Source: Branchiostoma floridae (lineage: Eukaryota > Chordata > Leptocardii > Amphioxiformes > Branchiostomatidae). Taken from it: 64,000 nt of DNA. The notes under the pieces were generated by a model. The model did not search any database and was not told the origin of the DNA. It was given only the letters and a program-made list of their open reading frames with translations. Below, piece by piece: positions 52,710 to 64,000 of the stretch; within the stretch, counting starts at the first letter, position 1; every line of letters begins with the position of its first letter. Made by a program: the position numbers and the translations under genes. The stretch is from assembly GCF_000003815.2 (NCBI RefSeq), contig NC_049988.1:15692040-15756039 (forward strand). Reading direction: 5' to 3'.

Positions 52710-55622
52710 TAGAAAGCCCATGTTGAGAATCGCAAATCAGAGCTCATAAAATGATAAACGCCGCCGTTCCAGAAGTCTGTAAAGGGGGCTTTATTTAACC
52801 TCTTTGCTACATAAAACAAACATATTCAACGACACTTTCACAAGGCAGATGGAAAGGCAGGCTGTTTAAACCACGCCTCCTAGCGGTCCTCACATGACGA
52901 GTACCTAGCACATGAAGAGGTCAATGAACTTCTAATTCTAGGCTCTTACAAGCGCATCAAATCATTGAAGGAACGACTTTGGGAAATTATACAGGACTCG
53001 CATAATAAGACCATGACTAAGGACTGAAGAGACAGAAAGACAGACGGACGGACAGACATTAAAACAAAGATAGGTCCCTACGAAGACCTCCTAACCAGAG
53101 TAAAGAAAAAAGCAACTGAAGTGGTATATACGGTCACGTTTAACGGTTATCGTGCAACAAACGGCCCAGGGAGGAAGACAGAGAGGCAGGCACTAGAAAC
53201 GATGGGTTGATAATATTAGAGAATGGACAGGCATCATGGCACCAAGCGAAATATTAGGAAGAACAGAAAACTGAGTAGGGCGGAGAAAATGCGTTAACAT
53301 ACCATATCTGTGGACAAATGTTTAGACTGGGATGAGGCAAGACAGAGAGAGAAGTGGTTACACTAATCTCACACACTCCCATGATAAAGTTCACCTATCA
53401 TGTCATTAGTATTGTCATAATTGTTGTTTACTACCACCCCTTACCACGTCTGGCGTAAAACATGGGCATCGTCAAATGCTACAGGGCTATACTGATGTAT
53501 CGAACGTTAACGCTTGATTTATCGAAATAAATCCTAGAATTACCTTGGCTTAATAGCTAGACTAACATTACAAGCCATTTAGCTAGAGGGGAGAGGGAGG
53601 GGGGCAACTCGAACAATGTAAAGTTATGTCACTCTGGTACTCTCACATCTTGGTACTGACACCTATAAGTTATGACGTTATGTCTAAATCTTTCGACCAT
53701 GAATAGTCCAATCAGGTTGGTAGGTCACAGGGTAATGTTACTGAGGTTTTGGTTACTGAGGTTTTGGTACCCTTTCTGTTGCCCTATCCAGGACATTCAA
53801 TATTGGCGGTTCTACAGTTACATCTGTCGATATCTCCTACTAACTTGTTCATGTGAAGACTGTATATGGTATATATTGTACATACATGAAGTCTATGAAC
53901 GTTTAAAGTTACTAAGATTTGACCAACCTGTTGCATGTTGATATCACCGCCATGTTGCAGCACTTCGTCTGAACCGCCAGGAAGGTCAAAGGTCAAAGGA
54001 AATTCATATACAGCGGTACAAAGCGAGTTGAGTACAATAGTATCACATTGGTCGATTCTATAGATAAATAAACCAACTATCCATGCTGCTAGTGTGCGGC
54101 ATGTTTTTCTTTTTTTTTTTTTTTTGTTCCTGTAGCACACTGAAGCTGGAGGGATAAATTCTGAACTGTTTTAAGTGTAGAACTATTTCATGCTACTTAA
54201 AATTTGTTCATTTTTGTACTATAACGTTACTTGTATATGTATGAGGTCACGATATCAGCCTGATGCCTAGTGTCCACATTGTATTATTATTGTCGCAAAC
54301 TGACTAAACTCTAAGTCAAACTTTGATTTTCAAGTCTTGGTGCTTTGAAGAGAAACACACTATAAGCAAGCCATATTTCAGCACCAAGGACGGAGCAACG
54401 TTATTCTCAACGGTAGAATTCAGAGAAGGGTCCAAAGGCCACAATAGTTCACGTATCATGTGTTGCGGAGATGTGCATGGTCTGCTTCAAATGTTAACAT
54501 CGCTTTTGAAAAAAAAAGATAAGTAGATAGATAGGCTTCCTACCTCCCTAAACTTACGTCAGGGAAGCCATTCTTGGTGTAAGAAATTCCTGGAGACAGA
54601 AAGGTACCTTACAGTCATGCTCTGCAAGCATCGACATCGCATTGCTCGTGGTGCAGCACGTTCCTGAGCAATTCTACACAGCAGTGCTACCTTGCGGAGT
54701 CTCTTTAAACTGCAGTGTATCCTATATTAATTCTCAAGTATATCAGTTGGCAAAATGACAAGGAGAACAAGGAAACTCCGTTTACTGAGTTTGACACAAT
54801 ATCCTTTATTCAACAAAGGAATATCTTTATTCATTACGTACCGTGGCATCCACGCATGTTCGCGAGAAGACATGGTAAAACCAATATTCCTATCCTAACA
54901 TGTTCAATGCGGGGTTGTGTTTCTTTTTGTTTTAAAATTGATTAAACGGGCGTTGTTGCAATTTTCGGGAGTATCTAAAGAGCTGGGCGATTAATCCAAT
55001 ATAGTTACATTTTCCGGTCATACTATTTCATGGACGTAGTTCTGATCTCTATACAGTGAGTAAAAACAACTACAAAGAAGTACATTTAAGTTGATAGCCC
55101 AAAAATCTCGTGTGCTCATTCTGACTGCATTTGGAAGAATGATTAACGGATCGGGCCGAACCAAAAGTTTCTCATATCACTTTTCTTTTTATTGTGAAGG
55201 TGGCTATATTTGAAAATAACTTGATATGGAGAAGTTGCTTATAAATTCATTTTGTGCATCTGTTACGTTTGGATAGATTAGTAACTCGGACACATTTCAG
55301 TCCCAATTTTCTACAAGGGTATAACAACTATTCCATCAAAAGATTGTCACTGTCCATAAACGTTTCTACCTATCAAACGGCATTATGCCTCACTCCATGT
55401 CCCATATGGTATGTCATGTAACAGTATATATTTATAGACAAATATTAAACAACGATAAATAGTCTTTTACAACATTGCTACAGACTGTAGACAACTTTCA
55501 TAGCATAGAATCGCTCTTGAATTTCGCTGATGTCTTAGTGAAGGTCAGAGGTTAATCCATGACGCATGCGCTTTGGAGTCGGACAAGGCCACGGCGGCGC
55601 TGGGCATGATGGGATTTCCACG

Positions 55623-55661
55623 TCACCAGCGGACCCTGTCCTCGGCCTTACTCGGGTCTCC
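55623..55661 (-). CDS. Peptide precursor 2, exon 3 (terminal, tentative)
   Basis: After acceptor ttttctccag, 12 codons GDPSKAEDRVRW then TGA. With the preceding Arg it makes RGD. Phase 0 matches exon 2. Another frame is open longer but does not fit the phase. Confidence 0.4.
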   Translation of the reverse strand, partial: GDPSKAEDRVRW

Positions 55662-58600
55662 CTGGAGAAAAGTAGATAGATATCAAGGTAAGAGTTACTC
55701 TTGCTGAATATGTGTTTCAATAAAGGTGATATATCTCACTGCGCTTGGGACACCAGTGTGGCACTACGGGGTTCGTTCACTGCGGCACTGTTGTGTTATT
55801 TTCGCCAATTTTTTAACAATTTAGATATTGCGTAATACGTAAAAATATGACTTTAATGGAAGACAACAAAATACACAAAACGCAAGAAAATTCGTTCTTT
55901 ATCGCTGAAATTCGTTGAGTAATCTTTCGAACCCCGCAGTGTCGCACCGGTGACCACAGCGTGGTGAGATACCACCTTTCAGAGACCGTGAATTGATGAA
56001 TTCTGTCGTCACCTTTAGTAGCAAGGCCCATAATTCTTAGCCTAATGTCATTTTTTAGGTGCCGTTATTTCTTCCTTCGGAAGCTAAAATAGAAACAGGA
56101 TGATATTCATTGACTGTAGGATCTATATTGGCACCTATAGAGGTTATAATGACACCTTTAGGAGTTCCCACACTTATATGCTGACATGCCATCCTTGAAC
56201 ATAGCCTTGCTTCAAAATGTATCTATCTCTGGTGTACATGTATAGAACGCAAGATTTACATAAACAGTACAAGATCTATTGGTTGTACCCTTAAAATGAT
56301 ACCCTTGGTGGTTCCCACATTTGCAGACATCCCTGACATCGTGACTTTGACCAGAGTTTACCTCAAAAACACTTACGTATGGTCCCATTGGAAAGAACAA
56401 AAACAAATATAGAAACACCCATGGTGCCTTTTACAATGGCACCATAGAGGGATTCTCCATTTCTAAAAGTTTATGATACTGTATCCGTGACCAAAGGTTT
56501 GCCACAAAATGTACTTTTCTCAGAGAAATGCTCAATTGGACATATTTTTACGATCTGAACTATGAAATTTCTCAAGTCGAACCCTACTATAACATTTTGT
56601 AAATGAGCTATCCTGTGCAGTGGGTTCGTTGAAGTTTTGCTTAATTTGAAAGCCTGTGCCTTCGGGAACTGTAGTTTTTTTCTGGCACTTATTCAAAGCT
56701 GTTTGAAAGCAGCCTACAGGAACAATCCTGTTAACCACAAGGACATGCAAAGAACATGTATCTTGGCGTCCAATCTTCTCTAGTTGAAGCTTCGGTGATT
56801 TATCTCTATCTCATTGACGCTTGCAGAATCTTTCTCGAGAGGCAAATTCCCTGTACCCTCCAGCAAGAATAGCGTTTGTCCATTCTACTGCCATTTGTAG
56901 TGTTTCGAGAACACTCTTTCTTCAAAATAAAGCGATTTATAAATAATCTCTTAGATAAGACACGTATATGTATCTTAAAACAGATCATAATGTGATGTAT
57001 ATGTAAATCTTAAGATCGTATCTTTTAAGTGCTGAAAAAGATAGTATCTTACGAGCGTTGACTTTCCAGAAGTCCCATCAGATGTTATCCAGTAAGATCG
57101 TTTGAAATGATGCCAGCATTGTCTTTTTCAAGTGATTTATTCTACTGCCCTGGTTCTCACTGGAAACATCTCTTTGAAGTGTCTAGATACTCATCGTTTC
57201 GTGCCGTAGTAAACGCACCGTGAAGAAGAATAAAGTGATACTTTGTTGGAGTACGTGTTACTTGCCTGGAGACATATATTCAACCCTTACTTAGGCCTAG
57301 GGGAAAACGTTGGGCGTCTGGTTATTTGAGAAGTCCTAGCGAAAACCTGCCGACCTTTTTTCCTTTTGGAGATATCTAGCGCTAGACTGAGGGTCATCTG
57401 AGCGATTGAATTCAAAACAGACAAATTAAAGTTGATGCAAGAATGTGTAGCAAACAGTCTGTCGCTGCCGAAATTTGAAAAAAGTGAAAATGAAAGAGTC
57501 ACCGTACCAACGGGTTCCCAGTATTCCTCAGGGCCCTATGATAACAAACACATATCAGCTTTTTGTGTGTTTACAAACTTCAAACCATATTTTGACATCG
57601 TGTAGCATATTCCACTTTGAATTCATAAGTCAACAAACTAATCCAATTTGGTTTTGGTCAGAGGTTTCCATCCGTTGGAAACGGGCCTTCAGACCCCCCA
57701 AGTACTGTCTAATTAATATAAATTGGTATAACTTGTTATAATTTGTTAAAGGGAGACCTTCACATAAGCAGGACTTTCAGCCTCCCTTGCACTGTTATCT
57801 CTCTTTTAGATTTCATTGTCACGTATCTGTATTGTTTTTTAAGTGCAAAATAAATCATTTATTTATCTATTCGAATATGTGACAAATACATTACACAGAC
57901 TCACAGGCAGCGTTGCTGATAATGGAGTCTACAAGCAGAGACAAGTACACAAGAATGGTAAACCATAACGCTAAATAAAAAATGATTAGATAAGTATTGC
58001 ATGTGTTTCTGAGCTTTATTGGTAAGTATTTTACGCTAACCTTCAAGTAGACATTATGTACTACACAACCTTCGTTGGCATTCCGTGCGATGCTTGTTTA
58101 TTACTTCATCTTCCTACCACAGATGTGAATATTGTAAGGTCGCACAAAGGTCATCAAGGTCATATAACTGCACGGTCCCAGACCACCTTTTGATTAGCGC
58201 ATCCCAGGGACACAGGATGCCTCTTCCGTCTGGTTCAATGACGCCACCTTTCTGACGTTCCTACAATTAAGACTACCTCTTAAGGTTTCTAAGATTTCTC
58301 TTAAGGTTTCTAAGATCTCACTCTCAAGGATAGCAATGTCAGAAGGTCAGATCCTTAATGTGCGAACAGGTGGTTGGAGTAAAGCCAACTTGGAACGAGC
58401 TTATTAACTTGCTTGATGGATCTCTGTTTAAGCTAGGGGCACAACCCGCCGTACTTGCATGTGCGTGCTGTCTACGTTCCAAAGCGTGGGCAATCTTCTT
58501 GGATCCGCAAGTGGTAAGTACCGCCTCCGTATGAACACGTAGGGGATCCGACGGATTTGGAGCACGCAGACACGCCGTATAAATTTACGTGCAGGCAAAA

Positions 58601-61600
58601 CTTTGTGTGCCATCGGGACACCTTGCGCAACCGTGCGAGTGACGTACTCCCTCCCGGCTCTTTCCAGTCGTTCCCCACGTTTTCAGAAATACGTGGCGGA
58701 CGTGGCCTCCCCAAAGAAAGTACGGACAAATTGCACGTACGACGGGTTTTGCCCTTAGCTTTACAGATGCGCCTTGAAGTCTGATGGTTCAGTGAACCAA
58801 CATGTTTGCCGGGTACAAGGTACCTCATGTAGGAATTAGACTTGTGCAACATGGAGAAACGTAAGCTTTCATCTGGGATTATGTGAAGTGCTGTTGTCTA
58901 TCTTACACAATAAGTTGAATTGTCTATGGCCAGCTATGAGTATCGGGGCGCTGCGCCCCCGTTCCCCGGTTCAGAAAAACCCCTGCGCGGCGGGCGGGGA
59001 TCGCGATCGGATGATAGTATGCATCCTTTGTATTTCTCATTAAGGTTTACCACAACATGCATTTGCTATGGCCTTTCTCGTTAGAACATGCATCGCTTGC
59101 ATTTCTCTGTAAGATTTACGAGGGTACCCTCGTACCATTAAAACTGACTGTGCCGCCTGACAATATATGACCTAGCCATGACCAGGGACTAATTCATATC
59201 AGCATGAAGGCACTTAAAGTTCACTACAATGAAACAACCTACAGCTTTTTTTAATATTTGCTGTGGAACACACGAGGACATTGAGAAACTGCACGCAAGT
59301 TAGTAACTTATTAGCAAGCATGACGTGGCTTTTAGACACATGCATTTGATTTTTATAGGTCCATTTTGGCTTGCTTCCAAAAGCGCTTTTAAAGTCTCTA
59401 CTTTAACTCTGATTGAAGTTCCTAACTAACAAATGTTTACTATTACCATGCTATTATTGCAAACAAACAGGCATATAAACAAACAATGAAATAAAGAAAG
59501 AAAAGAGGACATGACGCGTAGAGTTACAGGCAATGACGTGTCTTTACGGGAAGTGACGAGGACCTTACAGAAAGTGACGTGTGTCCTTACCCTACAGAAT
59601 CGCCACTTGCCAGTCTTCTGGTTGTAGCAGACGTACATCCACCCCAGCCTGGTGTGCAGCGGCTGTGCCTCTACAGGCAGGGCGTCCCTGTCTACATCAA
59701 ACGGTACCGCAGCCTCCACCGGATCAACCTCCGTGTCGTCTTCGCTCTGTCACAAATGTAACAAAATCAGTGAGAAATGTTACAAAACTAGTCAGAAATG
59801 TGACAAAATCAGTCAGAAATGTGACAAAATCAGTCAGAAATGTAACAAAATTAGACAAAAATATCACAAAATCAGTCACAAATGTAACAAAATCAGTCAG
59901 AAATGTTACAAAACTAGTCAGAAATGTAAGAGATCAGTCAGAAATGTAACAAAATCAGTCAGAAATATCACAAAATCAGTCAGAAATGTAACAAAATCAG
60001 TCAGAAATATCAAAATCAGTCAGAAATGTAACAAAATCAGTCAGAAATATCACATAATCAGTCAGAAATGTAACAAAATCAGTCAGAAATGTAACAAAAT
60101 CAGTCAGAAATTATTTATGGTTTCGGCCGCATCAGTTGCAACAATATATATCATGCCTATCATATGGATAGTCCCAGATAGACAAATAATTACGAACAGG
60201 AAAAAAATGAAGCCCGGATATCATTGATAGTTTGTATTTGTTTTTTATAACATTGGCATCGCCATCGACCAATGCAATGTGCTAGGAAGCCGGAGTCTAA
60301 CATCTGTTTAAACTTTAGGGATTCCTCTGCCAAGACAGCTGTTCTCTAAATTAGAGAACATATAATCCCATATCTGCTAAGTAATCTGCTAACTATCTAC
60401 CTAAGTAATTGACTTCATAATTGGAATATCAAAATGTAAAAGTATGTCTGAAAAGACAAAAAAATGCACAAAGCGAAAAAAATCTATGAAATTCGTGGTA
60501 CGCTCTGCCAAATCACTGTCGCGGCAAGCTTAACGTCTCAGTAGAATGTGGACGTCATAAAATGACCTGTTTAAGACGTTGAGTTGAGTTGAGTTTATTT
60601 TGATCCACAATTAGCCTCATCAGAGGCTATTCTTCCTGTAGTCACATACATATCTACACATTACATACGTACAGTATGACGTCAAATCTATTAAGTCAAC
60701 GTGGGCACAAAGGGCCCCCTGTGCCTACGTTGACTTAATAGAAGCTTTTGACATGACCTGTTTAAGCCCCCTTTACAAATCAAGAATTTAGCTCGGCCGA
60801 GTTGTCAGCGAGCTATAAATTACGAGAAGTTATGACCCTGATGCCGACGAAGAAACTCTGCCTTTTGTTCGTAGGTATCAGGGTTATACCTCCTCGTGAT
60901 TTAGAGCTCGCTGTCAACTCGACCGAGCTAAATTCTTGATTTGTAAAGGGAGTCTGCCAATTTTGTGATCTACAACATGTAGAAGATGAACAGCATTTTA
61001 TTTTACACTGTAAATTGTACCATAATGAACGGATTGTGCTTTATGAATATATCAGAAAAGAGTTCCCATATTTTGAACATCTTAATGCAACGGATAAATT
61101 TCTATTTTTGATGCGCCTAGACAAACCCTGTATATCAAACATTATATGTTCTTATATCTACACCTGTACAAAGAAGCGAGAAGATGTCGACCATCCTGTT
61201 AGCTTAGTACCTTCAACTAGTTAAATTGTATCCTGTTGTTTTTTCATATATTTGTTACATGTATTCTGTTATCAGTCATGTCTGTTATCAGTGACCTGTA
61301 CCTAGCCCGTCGAGGCATGAATGTACAATAAAGGTCTTTCATTCATTCATTCATTCATTCATTCATTCATTAAGCCAACATGGGCACAGAAGGCCCTTTG
61401 TGGCCACTTTGACTTAATAGGAGCTTTTGACGTTTTAAACAGGTCATGTCATGACTCGGAGCTTACCCTTTTGACACCAGAGATCACAAACAAGGCTCCA
61501 ACTAAGCCCTAGTAGTGCAAAAACTGTCCCACATATTTTACAGACTGCGAGGAAAATCCGTCACATTGTTAACGTTTTCTCATAGGATTGAGCATGATGT

Positions 61601-63784
61601 TCGGTTCTTGCTGTACGGTCTGACAGTTTTGTGAGTTACAAGGCAATAATGAATGGCAGGTCGTAAGAGTTACTCGGTGAGTTGAACCAACGCCCCGAGA
61701 GAGATAATCAACGCGATTTTGATGCGTTGGTTTTGACAGAAGATATCTTTATTCACATTTCTTTAAATCTCTTGCTCCATCACAAAGCACTGCTTTGACC
61801 CCGAAACACAAGTCTCGTTATAATGAAGAAGCACATCCATATTCCACTTCTGATTGTCTCTCCAATCTTACGTGCACTGAGTTGAAAAGGTACCACTTTA
61901 CTTTGTAGCATTATCTTCCATATCAGAGCCATAACAATATAGGGTTAATGACTCGCCCTGAGGTGAAGACGGTGCCATAATTCATGGCGGCTCATAAAAC
62001 CACCGAATGAACAACTGAGTCCACGCAGCACATCGTCTGGCTATATGATAATAAGATATAATCTTATTGCGTGTTGTGTAGATATATTGCATAAACGTTC
62101 AAACCACCAGACGGTCGTCATCTAGAGCGGTTAGGACAGAAAGTTCTAGATAGTTATCGTTCTTTAAAACATTAAGTACAGGCATTGATGCCATATTTTG
62201 AATGAATGAGGACATTAAATGGTAGATTGTAATGTTTGTTCCCCTGCATCAGTTGTTTGTTTGTTTGTTTGTTTGTTTTGCATAACCGGCAAACCGCCTT
62301 ATGTCTGAACAGTATAATCTGCATATCCGGACAGATTTATCATTTGATCCACCCACACCGGAAAGGACCCCTACTCTTTTCGATAAGTGCAGTGCGTTCT
62401 TTAAGGTGCGGCTCTCCTCAAACACAGGACCTCCATTACACGTCTTATCCGAGGGACTGCCCTAACCTAAGAGCCTAAGAGGTACTCATCTTAACCTGAG
62501 TGAAGTGAGGAAAGTCGTGTTAAGTGCCCTTCTCAATGGCACAGGGCTGGTGGCACATCAACGGATTTGAACCCCAAAACCCTGCTAATTACGCCACACA
62601 ACCCCACACTTGTTTGTTTTTTTAGACGACTAAGGGCTCTGTCCAATGTAACAGCAGGGCTGAGCCTTTTGGCGAAATCGGTTGCGTGTTGGGTTTGTGA
62701 TCTGGCGGCCCGGGATCGACGCGGGTTCGAATCCCGGGAGTCAGGATATTGTTTCCCCGCTGTTACATGTACACCAACAACAAAATAGCGGTTTGAAAAT
62801 TGTGCGAACCCTTTGAGGGTATCTCTGACAGTTTAATTGCATCAGGTGATCACAAGAGAACTCAGATCGATGCCGTAATCATTAACGTGTGCCCAGAGGA
62901 AAGAGCGCGATTTCAGGAAAGTCACGATCCGGATGTCATAGATTAATTGCACCACCCCCTAGGAGAATTGATTCTTCATCAGTGGCGACGTCCAGTGACG
63001 TCAATTATTATGAGGACATGTCAGAGTTCAGAACGTGATTGACAATGATTGGCACATGCCTTAGGCTAATGTCTGCTTCTATACAAGATCAATCGAAACC
63101 ACTTTGGAAACTGGAATCTTCTTTACTGGTTAGCATTTCGTTATGAGTCATCGATACATGTTTTTTACAGATGACACTCTGTTTACTATGTTAGCACATT
63201 TACGCATCGAGTGGCACGGCTGATAATTTCATCTCTTCGAAGTGCATAATTTCCTTCATGCTTTCTTCCTTTCCATCCATCCATCCATCCTTCCTCTCTC
63301 CTACCTCTATCACCTTCCCTCACTTCCCTCCCTTTATCCCCTTCACCCCATTCACCCCATTCACTCCCTTTCTCACTTCCTGATTCCTTCCAGTCTTTCC
63401 TTCCTTCCTTACTTACTTGCAACCTTCTTTCCCCTGTCCCTCCCTCCTTCCTTCCTCCTCCTATTATATACCTGTTCCTCCCGTGCTTCCTCCCTCCCTG
63501 CCTACCCTCCCTTCCTGTCTGTTCTTCCTTCCCACCTTCTTTCCCTGCCTCCCTACCTCCTTCCTTCCTTCCTCCTTTTCTTCATTAACACGTACCTGTG
63601 GAGAGGTCCCATCCCCGGGCATCATAACGCGGAACTCCTCGCCAGACGCAGGTCTCCTGACCCGGGCCGCTTCCGCCCTTTTGAACTCGTACCAGGGGAA
63701 GATGTGGTTGTGCATCACGGCTTGGGCCAGGCACATGGTGGTGGCCATTACCAAAACCACAAGCGCCATCGTCGAGGGCCTCAT
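55623..63784 (-). CDS. Secreted cyclic-peptide precursor 2 (join 63596..63784, 59591..59746, 55623..55661)
   Basis: A predicted 127-residue secreted protein. Met at 63784 starts a signal peptide (MALVVLVMATTMCLAQA); just upstream is an acceptor (tgtttcag), so a 5' UTR exon exists further upstream. Exon 1 has KR and RR sites and ends GDGTSPQ at GTACGT. Exon 2 is acidic (SEDDTEVDPVE), then WMYVC-YNQKTGKWRF-C-R at GTAAGG. Exon 3 reads GDPSKAEDRVRW and TGA. All junctions are phase 0. A possible AATAAA lies at 55193..55188. Exon 3 is short and distant, so it is the least certain part. Introns are about 3.8 and 3.9 kb. Confidence 0.55.
55748..55955. mobile_element. MITE with TIR CACC..GTG..GCAC..CGGGGTTCG
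   Basis: Left caccagtgtggcactacggg and right end gcagtgtcgcaccggtg are inverted; homologous to 17520..17706 and weakly to 60435..60530. Located close to exon 3 of precursor 2. Confidence 0.75.
58431..58760. mobile_element. Palindromic element with 29-bp imperfect TIR
   Basis: Left agctaggggcacaacccgcc and gtacttgca, right tgcacgtacgacgggttttg and cccttagct. It is GC-rich and makes spurious open frames on both strands. Lies in intron 2 of precursor 2. Confidence 0.65.
59591..59746 (-). CDS. Peptide precursor 2, exon 2 (C-x10-C loop)
   Basis: 52 codons, phase 0 at both ends. Acidic start SEDDTEVDPVEAAVPF, DALPVEAQPL, then GWMYVCYNQKTGKWRFCR. The acceptor (tgttacatttgtgacag) is embedded in the last unit of a minisatellite. 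Confidence 0.68.
59750..60113. repeat. Minisatellite, unit aaaatcagtcagaaatgtaac
   Basis: About 17 units of 20-21 bp, with variants (tatcac, gttacaaaactag). It ends at the splice acceptor of precursor 2 exon 2. Confidence 0.97.
60435..60530. mobile_element. Fragment of the 55.75-kb MITE family
   Basis: gtaaaagtatgtctgaaaag followed by acaaaaaaatgcacaaagcg and gaaattcgt resembles the middle of the two larger copies. Confidence 0.4.
60687..60743. repeat. Palindrome CTATTAAGTCAACGTGGGCAC
   Basis: tctattaagtcaacgtgggc and gcctacgttgacttaataga form a hairpin around gggcccc; a related copy is at 61371..61422. Confidence 0.7.
60767..60951. mobile_element. MITE with TIR CCCTTTACAAATCAAGAATT
   Basis: Left ccccctttacaaatcaagaa, continuing tttagctcgg; right inverse aattcttgatttgtaaaggg. 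Arms extend through gttgtcagcgagct. It abuts the LINE fragment that follows. Confidence 0.85.
60955..61372 (+). mobile_element. Non-LTR retrotransposon 3' end
   Basis: Encodes CQFCDLQHVEDEQHFILHCK then LYHNERIVLYEYI, FLFLMRLDKP and CTKKREDVDHP, the Cys/His C-terminus of CR1-like proteins, followed by the shared tail cctgtacctagcccg ... caataaaggtctttcat and a (CATT)n tract. Confidence 0.8.
62252..62279. repeat. (GTTT)n microsatellite
   Basis: Seven tetramers. Confidence 0.93.
62640..62775 (+). mobile_element. tRNA-derived SINE
   Basis: Contains an A-box-like TGGCGAAATCGG and a perfect B box GGTTCGAATCC about 45 bp later. The ends gtaacagcaggg and ccccgctgttac are complementary. It has no clean cloverleaf, so I call a SINE rather than a tRNA gene. 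Confidence 0.6.
63265..63588. repeat. TTCC/CCCT polypyrimidine tract
   Basis: Over 300 bp almost only C and T on the + strand, in intron 1 of precursor 2 next to its donor. Confidence 0.95.
63596..63784 (-). CDS. Peptide precursor 2, exon 1 (signal peptide)
   Basis: 63 codons. Signal peptide with likely cleavage after LAQA, then VMHNHIFPWYEFKRAEAAR, VRRPASGEEF and VMMPGDGTSPQ. Acceptor upstream and GTACGT donor are both present. It is adjacent to a polypyrimidine low-complexity tract in the following intron. Confidence 0.65.
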
Positions 63785-64000
63785 CGCTGAAACAGAAGGA
63801 AATGGTGTAGTTAAAATGTTTCTCATGCTCAAATCAGCTTTGTTTCCATGGGACGCGGTCACATACGTCGTACGATTTTGATGCGGTAGGATTTTTATGC
63901 AGCCTGTGACACAACCAACGACTGACAAGAATCCAAGACTTTTGTGTTACAATACAGATGTACTCTGAAGGAAACATGCATGGCTGTCACCAAAATACTT

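Larger units (their letters stand above)
39931..55622. other. Intergenic region between the two peptide genes
   Basis: No exon I can support in 15.7 kb. Holds MITE-like elements at 43.4, 48.1 and 52.5 kb, a tandem duplication at 44.9 kb, a retroposon tail at 50.2 kb and a CpG-richer patch at 51.5 kb. Confidence 0.5.

Noticed and set aside
58428-58852. Overlapping open frames on both strands
   Set aside because: They fall in a GC-rich palindromic element, where both strands are open by symmetry.
59652-60227. 191-residue Lys/Ser/Cys-rich open frame
   Set aside because: Translation of the minisatellite; its unit length near 21 keeps the frame open by arithmetic.
62640-62775. Functional tRNA gene
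   Set aside because: A and B boxes are present but no acceptor stem or anticodon arm folds properly; SINE is the better call.
63242-63881. Plus-strand Pro/Ser/Leu-rich open frames
   Set aside because: Polypyrimidine tract plus antisense of precursor 2 exon 1.

Overview
This is eukaryotic, metazoan DNA. Genes are split into many short exons with GT..AG introns, and the introns and intergenic stretches carry non-LTR retrotransposon tails, tRNA-derived SINE pieces, many palindromic MITE-like elements, microsatellites and one run of Ns (10878..11184). The gene content (an integrin beta, titin-type Ig/FN3 modules, secreted peptide precursors) and the compact, repeat-dotted style suggest an invertebrate deuterostome. 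A lancelet (Branchiostoma) is my best guess, by inference only.

Region 1 (1..7.2 kb): no gene I can support; at least four palindromic MITE-like elements.

Region 2 (7.2..36.9 kb, + strand): one large gene. I traced 34 internal and terminal exons plus one overlapping choice of end; every junction keeps frame, giving 1,860 codons ending at a TAG at 36864..36866. From the N-terminus it encodes the end of an integrin PSI domain, about 315 residues of Gly/Ser-rich sequence, an RKKR furin-type site, a hybrid/beta-I domain with MIDAS motif, integrin EGF repeats, a beta-tail domain, one membrane span and a short integrin-like tail with NPxY-like motifs. It does not stop there. It continues into a titin/MyBP-C-like Ig domain, two FN3 domains, a Gln/Pro/Ser linker, and two tandem copies of an unrecognised helical domain of about 170 residues. 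This integrin with a long titin-like cytoplasmic region is the main discovery candidate. The true 5' end is unresolved: a signal-peptide exon candidate lies at 7224, and the first half of the PSI domain is not visible and may be in the N gap.

Region 3 (38.9..63.8 kb, - strand): two small genes for secreted peptide precursors (about 119 and 127 residues), each with three coding segments joined in phase 0. Both carry one C-x10-C loop near the C-terminus with Gly at loop position 6, Trp at 8 and an aromatic at 10, so they look like paralogues. The rest (39.9..55.6 kb and the long introns of the second gene) is non-coding as far as I can see and rich in MITEs, LINE and SINE fragments, minisatellites and simple repeats.

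The integrin-titin protein probably links extracellular matrix to the cytoskeleton directly, with its own Ig/FN3 modules where ordinary integrins recruit adaptor proteins. The two minus-strand genes look like cyclic-peptide hormone or neuropeptide precursors. One would contain an RGD tripeptide, but no functional link to the neighbouring integrin can be claimed.
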